From assembly GCA_902796635.1 (NCBI GenBank), contig CADBPU010000040.1:1-8070 (forward strand): a stretch of DNA of 8,070 nt. Direction: 5' to 3'. Made by a program: the position numbers and the translations under genes. The notes under the pieces were generated by a model, which saw only the letters and a list, made by a program, of their open reading frames with translations, was not told the origin of the DNA and did not search any database. This document shows, piece by piece, positions 5,288 to 8,070 of the stretch. This stretch comes from an uncultured Eubacteriales bacterium. GTDB taxonomy: Bacteria; Bacillota; Clostridia; Christensenellales; UBA1242. The stretch's first letter is position 1. Every line of letters begins with the position of its first letter.

Positions 5288-6241
5288 ATGTCAGTTATTT
5301 CAATGAAACAATTATTAGAGGCAGGAGTTCACTTTGGACATCAAACAAGAAAGTGGAATCCAAAAATGGCAAAGTATATCTATACTAGCAGAAATGATAT
5401 ACATGTCATCAACCTTGAACAAACATCAGAATGCGTTGATGTTGCATACGCTTATATGCGTGACGCAGTAAAAGATGGCAAGAGAGTTTTGTTTGTAGGA
5501 ACAAAAAATCAAGCACAAGAAGCCATAAAAGAAGCTGCAGAAAAAAGTGGAGAGTACTATATCAACAGCCGTTGGCTTGGTGGTACACTCACAAACTTCA
5601 AAACTATTCGTTCAAGAATAGACAAACTCAACAAACTTGAACAAATGGAAAAAACAGGAGAGTTTGACTTGCTTCCTAAAAAAGAAGTTGCTGGTCTCAA
5701 AGCAGAAAAAGAAAAACTCAACAAATTCCTTGGTGGTATCAAGGATATGACAAAGCTTCCTGGACTTATCTTTGTTGTTGACAGCAAAAAGGAAGAAATT
5801 TGTGTAAAAGAAGCAAAATTGCTTGGTATACCTGTTATTGGTCTTATTGACACAAATTGCAATCCTGACATGATTGACGTTGTCATTCCAGGTAATGATG
5901 ATGCAATTAGATCAGTAAAACTCATCACAAACGCTATGGCAGACGCTGTTATTGAAGCAAAAGAAGGCGAAGAAGGTCTTGCTGCAAGAAAGAAAGCAGA
6001 AGAAGAAGCTAATGGCGAAGCTCCAAAGGCAGAAGAAAGTGCTGAACTCAATATGGAAGAAGTTTTGAAAGCAGAACCTGTTGAAGCAGTAAAAGCAGAA
6101 GACGAAGAAGAAGCAAAACCTGCAAAGAAAAAGGCAAAAAAACCTGCAAAGAAAGCTGAAGAAAAAGCAGAACCAAAAGCAGAAGAAAAGGTTGAAGAAC
6201 AACCAAAAGAAGAAAAAAAAGCTGATGAATCAGCAGAATAA
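5288..6241 (+). CDS. rpsB: 30S ribosomal protein S2 with extended charged C-terminal tail
   Basis: S2 binds the 30S subunit between head and body and helps recruit S1 or messenger in many bacteria. The core is canonical: [22 protein letters not shown] at 6-27, the [14 protein letters not shown] segment, [11 protein letters not shown] at 69-79, [10 protein letters not shown] at 95-104, [13 protein letters not shown] at 157-169, and [22 protein letters not shown] at 185-206. The core ends near residue 228. A tail of about 90 residues follows, made of Lys, Glu, Ala and Pro in repeats such as [17 protein letters not shown] and KAEEKVEEQ. At 317 residues the protein is clearly longer than the usual 230-260. 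The start at 5288 follows GAGGAGG (5271-5277), with 10 nt between, and a T-run in the spacer. tsf follows 11 nt after the stop, the usual bacterial order. Confidence 0.97.
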   Translation: MSVISMKQLLEAGVHFGHQTRKWNPKMAKYIYTSRNDIHVINLEQTSECVDVAYAYMRDAVKDGKRVLFVGTKNQAQEAIKEAAEKSGEYYINSRWLGGTLTNFKTIRSRIDKLNKLEQMEKTGEFDLLPKKEVAGLKAEKEKLNKFLGGIKDMTKLPGLIFVVDSKKEEICVKEAKLLGIPVIGLIDTNCNPDMIDVVIPGNDDAIRSVKLITNAMADAVIEAKEGEEGLAARKKAEEEANGEAPKAEESAELNMEEVLKAEPVEAVKAEDEEEAKPAKKKAKKPAKKAEEKAEPKAEEKVEEQPKEEKKADESAE

Positions 6242-6252
6242 GGAGATATTTT

Positions 6253-6906
6253 ATGGCAGTTAGCACACAAGATATTGTAAAACTTAGAGAAAGAACAGGC
6301 GCTGGAATTATGGATTGTAAAAATGCTTTGATAAAAGCAGACAATGATATTGACAAAGCTTGTGATATTTTAAGAGAACTAGGAGTTGCAAAAGCAGCAA
6401 AAAAAGCAAATAGGATTGCAGCAGAAGGTGTTGTTCATGCTTACATTCACATGGGCGGAAAAATCGGCGTATTGATTGAAGTTAATTGTGAAACAGACTT
6501 CGTTGCAAGAAGTGATGCTTTCATGGCTCTTGTTAAAGATTTGGCTATGCAAGTTGCAGCATCTGCACCAGAATATGTTGCAAGAGAAGAAATTCCAGCA
6601 GCAAGAATTGAAAAAGAAAGAGAAATCTTAAAAAATGAAGCACTCAATGAAGGTAAACCAGAAAAAATCATTGACAGAATTGTTGATGGTGGAATTAATA
6701 AACTCTATGGCGAACTTTGTTTGCTTGAACAAAATTATATCAAAGACCCATCAAAAAAGGTTTTGGATGTTGTAAATGAAGCAGTTGCAAAAATTGGTGA
6801 AAAAATCAGTGTTAGAAGATTTACTCGTTATGAAATGGGCGAGGGGTTGGAAAAGAGAAAAGATGACTTTGCTAGTGAAGTTATGAGCCAAGTTAAAGGT
6901 AATTAA
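6253..6906 (+). CDS. tsf: elongation factor Ts
   Basis: Guanine nucleotide exchange factor that regenerates EF-Tu-GTP. The N-terminal UBA-like module (VKLRERTGAGIMDCKNAL, 9-26) contacts EF-Tu, and the TDF motif at 81-83 (NCETDFVAR) is the part that disrupts the Mg2+ site of EF-Tu. At 217 residues this is the short form found in many Bacillota and other non-proteobacteria. The second dimerisation half (KLYGELCLLEQNYIKD) is present but compressed compared with the 283-residue E. coli protein. The start at 6253 is set by AAGGAG (6240-6245), which overlaps the rpsB stop codon, and by the conserved beginning of the protein. It is co-transcribed with rpsB and ends at a strong terminator. Confidence 0.97.
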   Translation: MAVSTQDIVKLRERTGAGIMDCKNALIKADNDIDKACDILRELGVAKAAKKANRIAAEGVVHAYIHMGGKIGVLIEVNCETDFVARSDAFMALVKDLAMQVAASAPEYVAREEIPAARIEKEREILKNEALNEGKPEKIIDRIVDGGINKLYGELCLLEQNYIKDPSKKVLDVVNEAVAKIGEKISVRRFTRYEMGEGLEKRKDDFASEVMSQVKGN

Positions 6907-6910
6907 TATT

Positions 6911-6944
6911 AAAATCACATGAAAAAAATCATGTGATTTTTTTT
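6911..6944 (+). terminator. rho-independent terminator of rpsB-tsf
   Basis: A perfect 12-bp stem: AAAATCACATGA (6911-6922) pairs with TCATGTGATTTT (6929-6940) around six A. The T-run extends to 6944. Confidence 0.92.
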
Positions 6945-6971
6945 GCTTTATATTTGAAAATCTATTACAAT
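6943..6971 (+). promoter_or_regulatory. weak candidate promoter for the deacetylase gene
   Basis: TTGCTT (6943-6948) and TACAAT (6966-6971, 5 of 6) are 17 nt apart. Transcription starting near 6978 would put the large inverted repeat at 6983-7028 at the very 5' end of the transcript. The -35 is poor and overlaps the preceding terminator's T-run. Confidence 0.3.
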
Positions 6972-6982
6972 ATAAAAATATT

Positions 6983-7028
6983 TTTGCATAGTACACCGAA
7001 ATTACTGACAATTTTAGTGCTATGCAAA
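6983..7028 (+). repeat. long inverted repeat / leader hairpin upstream of the deacetylase gene
   Basis: TTTGCATAG (6983-6991) is exactly complementary to CTATGCAAA (7020-7028). As RNA the stem continues with UAC against GUG (one G-U pair), then a bulge. An inner helix, AAATT (6999-7003) with AATTT (7010-7014), closes a 6-nt loop. A short TTTTATTT follows at 7030-7037. It resembles neither the tight terminators elsewhere in the window nor a known riboswitch class. It could be a leader regulatory hairpin, a weak terminator or attenuator, a regulator site or a small RNA. Confidence 0.55.
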
Positions 7029-7116
7029 GTTTTATTTGTAAAAAATACAATAAAAAAATATTGTGCAGGAAAAAATTATTTCATTAATTTATATCTCAAT
7101 GAATAGATATATTTAT

Positions 7117-7839
7117 ATGAAAAAGATATTTAATAAAAAACTGTTTTCTGCAATACTCACAAATTTTGCAATAGTATTTGCCATATTTTCTGTGTTTGGC
7201 ATTTGTTTTTGGACAGACAGTACCGCCGTTGTAAGTTCAACAGGTTATAAGGCAATTTATAGAGGAAATGAAAACAAAAACAACATTTCTCTTTGTATTA
7301 ATGTCTATTGGGGAACTGAATATCTTGATGAAATGCTTGAAACACTAAAAAAATATGATGCAAAAGCAACTTTTTTTGTAGGTGGTTGCTGGGCAGCAAA
7401 AAATGTTGATATGCTAAAAAAAATATATGATGAAGGCCATGAGATAGCAAATCATGGATATTATCACAAAGACCACAAGCAAATAGATTATGCAAGAAAT
7501 GTGCAAGAAATAGAGTATAACCACAAAATTGTCAAAGAAACTTTGGGAATTGATATGTCGTTATTTATGCCACCAAGTGGAAGTTATGGCTTGCAAACGC
7601 TTGAAGCAGCAGAGTTTTTGGGATATACAACAATCATGTGGAGCAAAGACACTATTGATTGGCGAGACAAAGATGTTTCGCTCATCACAAAGCGCGCAAC
7701 AAAAAATTTACAAAACGGCGATTTGATTTTGATGCACCCAACAGAATGCACAAAACTTGCGCTTGAAAGCATTGTAAAAACTATTCAAAATAGTGGTTTT
7801 AATTTAACTACGGTCAGCCAAAATATTTCAATGAATTAA
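7117..7839 (+). CDS. NodB-type polysaccharide deacetylase family protein (YlxY/PdaB-like), signal-anchored
   Basis: From ATG 7117 the product has 240 residues. MKKIFNKK is followed by a hydrophobic stretch of about 23 residues (signal peptide or membrane anchor), then a NodB-fold domain facing outside. Family marks are INVYWGTEYLDEML in place of motif 1, KATFFVGGCW, GHEIANHGYYHKDH (the metal HxxxH is present), PPSGSYG (motif 3), DTIDWRD (motif 4) and DLILMHP (motif 5, His present). The wording of motif 1 resembles sporulation-type YlxY/PdaB proteins. The usual TFDD acidic pair is replaced by I-N-V-Y, and the motif 3 Arg by Met, so deacetylase activity is doubtful. The start is uncertain: in-frame GTG 7063 and ATG 7099 are alternatives, and none has a proper Shine-Dalgarno (only AGGA at 7067-7070). 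A peptidoglycan or other glycan substrate is inferred from the family. Confidence 0.85.
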   Translation: MKKIFNKKLFSAILTNFAIVFAIFSVFGICFWTDSTAVVSSTGYKAIYRGNENKNNISLCINVYWGTEYLDEMLETLKKYDAKATFFVGGCWAAKNVDMLKKIYDEGHEIANHGYYHKDHKQIDYARNVQEIEYNHKIVKETLGIDMSLFMPPSGSYGLQTLEAAEFLGYTTIMWSKDTIDWRDKDVSLITKRATKNLQNGDLILMHPTECTKLALESIVKTIQNSGFNLTTVSQNISMN

Positions 7840-7863
7840 AGATATTATATTAATATCTTTTTT
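7838..7863 (+). terminator. rho-independent terminator after the deacetylase gene
   Basis: AAAGATATTA (7838-7847) pairs with TAATATCTTT (7851-7860) around TAT, with a T-run to 7863. The left arm overlaps the TAA stop codon. Confidence 0.8.
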
Positions 7864-7864
7864 C

Positions 7865-7893
7865 TTGATTTTTTTCTTTGCATGGTCTATACT
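7865..7893 (+). promoter_or_regulatory. promoter of the lipoprotein gene
   Basis: TTGATT (7865-7870), a 17-nt spacer and TATACT (7888-7893, 5 of 6). It begins 2 nt after the preceding terminator and 47 nt before the lipoprotein start codon. Confidence 0.65.
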
Positions 7894-7911
7894 AAATTAA
7901 GGAGATATATT

Positions 7912-8070
7912 ATGATTTTAACAAAAAGAAAATTTAGTTTTCTAATGCTTATAATGGCATTTATTATGGTTTTTTCTGCTGGTTGTTTTGAACCTGCACC
8001 AAATAATGATGACAATCCAGACGACCCAGGAATAAATCAACCAGGTGATGACAACCCAGGCGACGATAAC
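7912..8070 (+). CDS. lipoprotein with Asp/Asn/Pro/Gly-rich linker (3' partial)
   Basis: The first 53 codons of a gene that runs off the window. The product starts MILTKRKFSFLMLIMAFIMV and has a basic N-terminus, a hydrophobic core and a lipobox SAGC with the lipidated Cys at 25. It should be processed by Lgt and signal peptidase II and anchored on the outer face of the membrane. After the Cys comes a low-complexity linker (NNDDNPDDPG, DDNPGDDN) typical of spacers that hold an extracellular domain away from the membrane. The functional domain lies beyond the window, so no function can be given. AAGGAG (7899-7904) is 7 nt upstream of the start. The preceding gene is also an envelope protein but is separated by a terminator and a new promoter. 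Confidence 0.85.
   Translation, partial: MILTKRKFSFLMLIMAFIMVFSAGCFEPAPNNDDNPDDPGINQPGDDNPGDDN

Noticed and set aside
5557..6270. Long open frame on the minus strand (237 codons)
   Set aside because: It is the mirror of rpsB. The Ser/Phe/Ala-rich composition is what the complement of Lys/Glu/Ala codons gives, and it has no ribosome binding site or family resemblance.
1..8070. CRISPR arrays, tRNA or rRNA genes, insertion sequences, phage or attachment sites
   Set aside because: No spaced direct repeats, cloverleaf-like segments, transposase-like frames or terminal repeats were seen. The window is chromosomal housekeeping in style.

Overview
The window is an AT-rich, gene-dense, all-forward-strand piece of bacterial chromosome. 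Strong AAGGAG-type ribosome binding sites, AGA-rich codon use, short hairpin-plus-T-run terminators, ruvX followed by a DUF1292 gene (as in Bacillus yrrK-yrzB), a short EF-Ts and a YlxY/PdaB-like deacetylase all point to a low-GC Bacillota lineage. An uncultured Clostridia-type organism is my best guess. The species cannot be named from this sequence.

Layout: (1) 1-2335 holds the 3' part of hslU (protease ATPase), tcdA (tRNA ct6A cyclising enzyme) and trxA (thioredoxin), closed by a terminator. (2) 2425-4099 is a self-contained two-gene unit with its own promoter and terminator. It encodes a cysteine desulfurase (IscS/NifS) homologue and an IscU homologue. (3) 4150-4311 is a 44-residue single-pass membrane protein gene with its own terminator. 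(4) 4313-5133 is ruvX plus a DUF1292 gene. (5) 5144-6944 is promoter, structured leader, rpsB and tsf (ribosomal protein S2 and EF-Ts), then terminator. (6) 6945-7863 is a long inverted repeat, then a membrane-anchored or secreted NodB-type polysaccharide deacetylase homologue. (7) 7865-8070 is a promoter and the start of a lipoprotein gene running off the window.

Most of this is housekeeping. The exception is unit 2. The IscS homologue has an intact full-length frame, but Asn replaces the PLP-binding lysine, and nearly every other PLP-contacting residue is changed. The IscU homologue next to it contains no cysteine at all, so all three Fe-S cluster ligands, the ligand-exchange Asp and the LPPVK chaperone motif are gone. 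Both frames are open, adjacent (1 nt apart), well equipped with translation signals and clearly recognisable. They look like a co-retained pair of pseudo-enzymes that has lost sulfur and cluster chemistry but kept the folds, rather than decaying genes. Its role is unknown. Their position just after tcdA and trxA recalls the csdA-csdE-csdL (tcdA) sulfur/tRNA association of E. coli, but a functional link is only inference.

Secondary points of interest are the structured rpsB leader, an unusually long charged tail on S2, a deacetylase with replaced catalytic motifs and no visible Shine-Dalgarno, and the large hairpin upstream of it.
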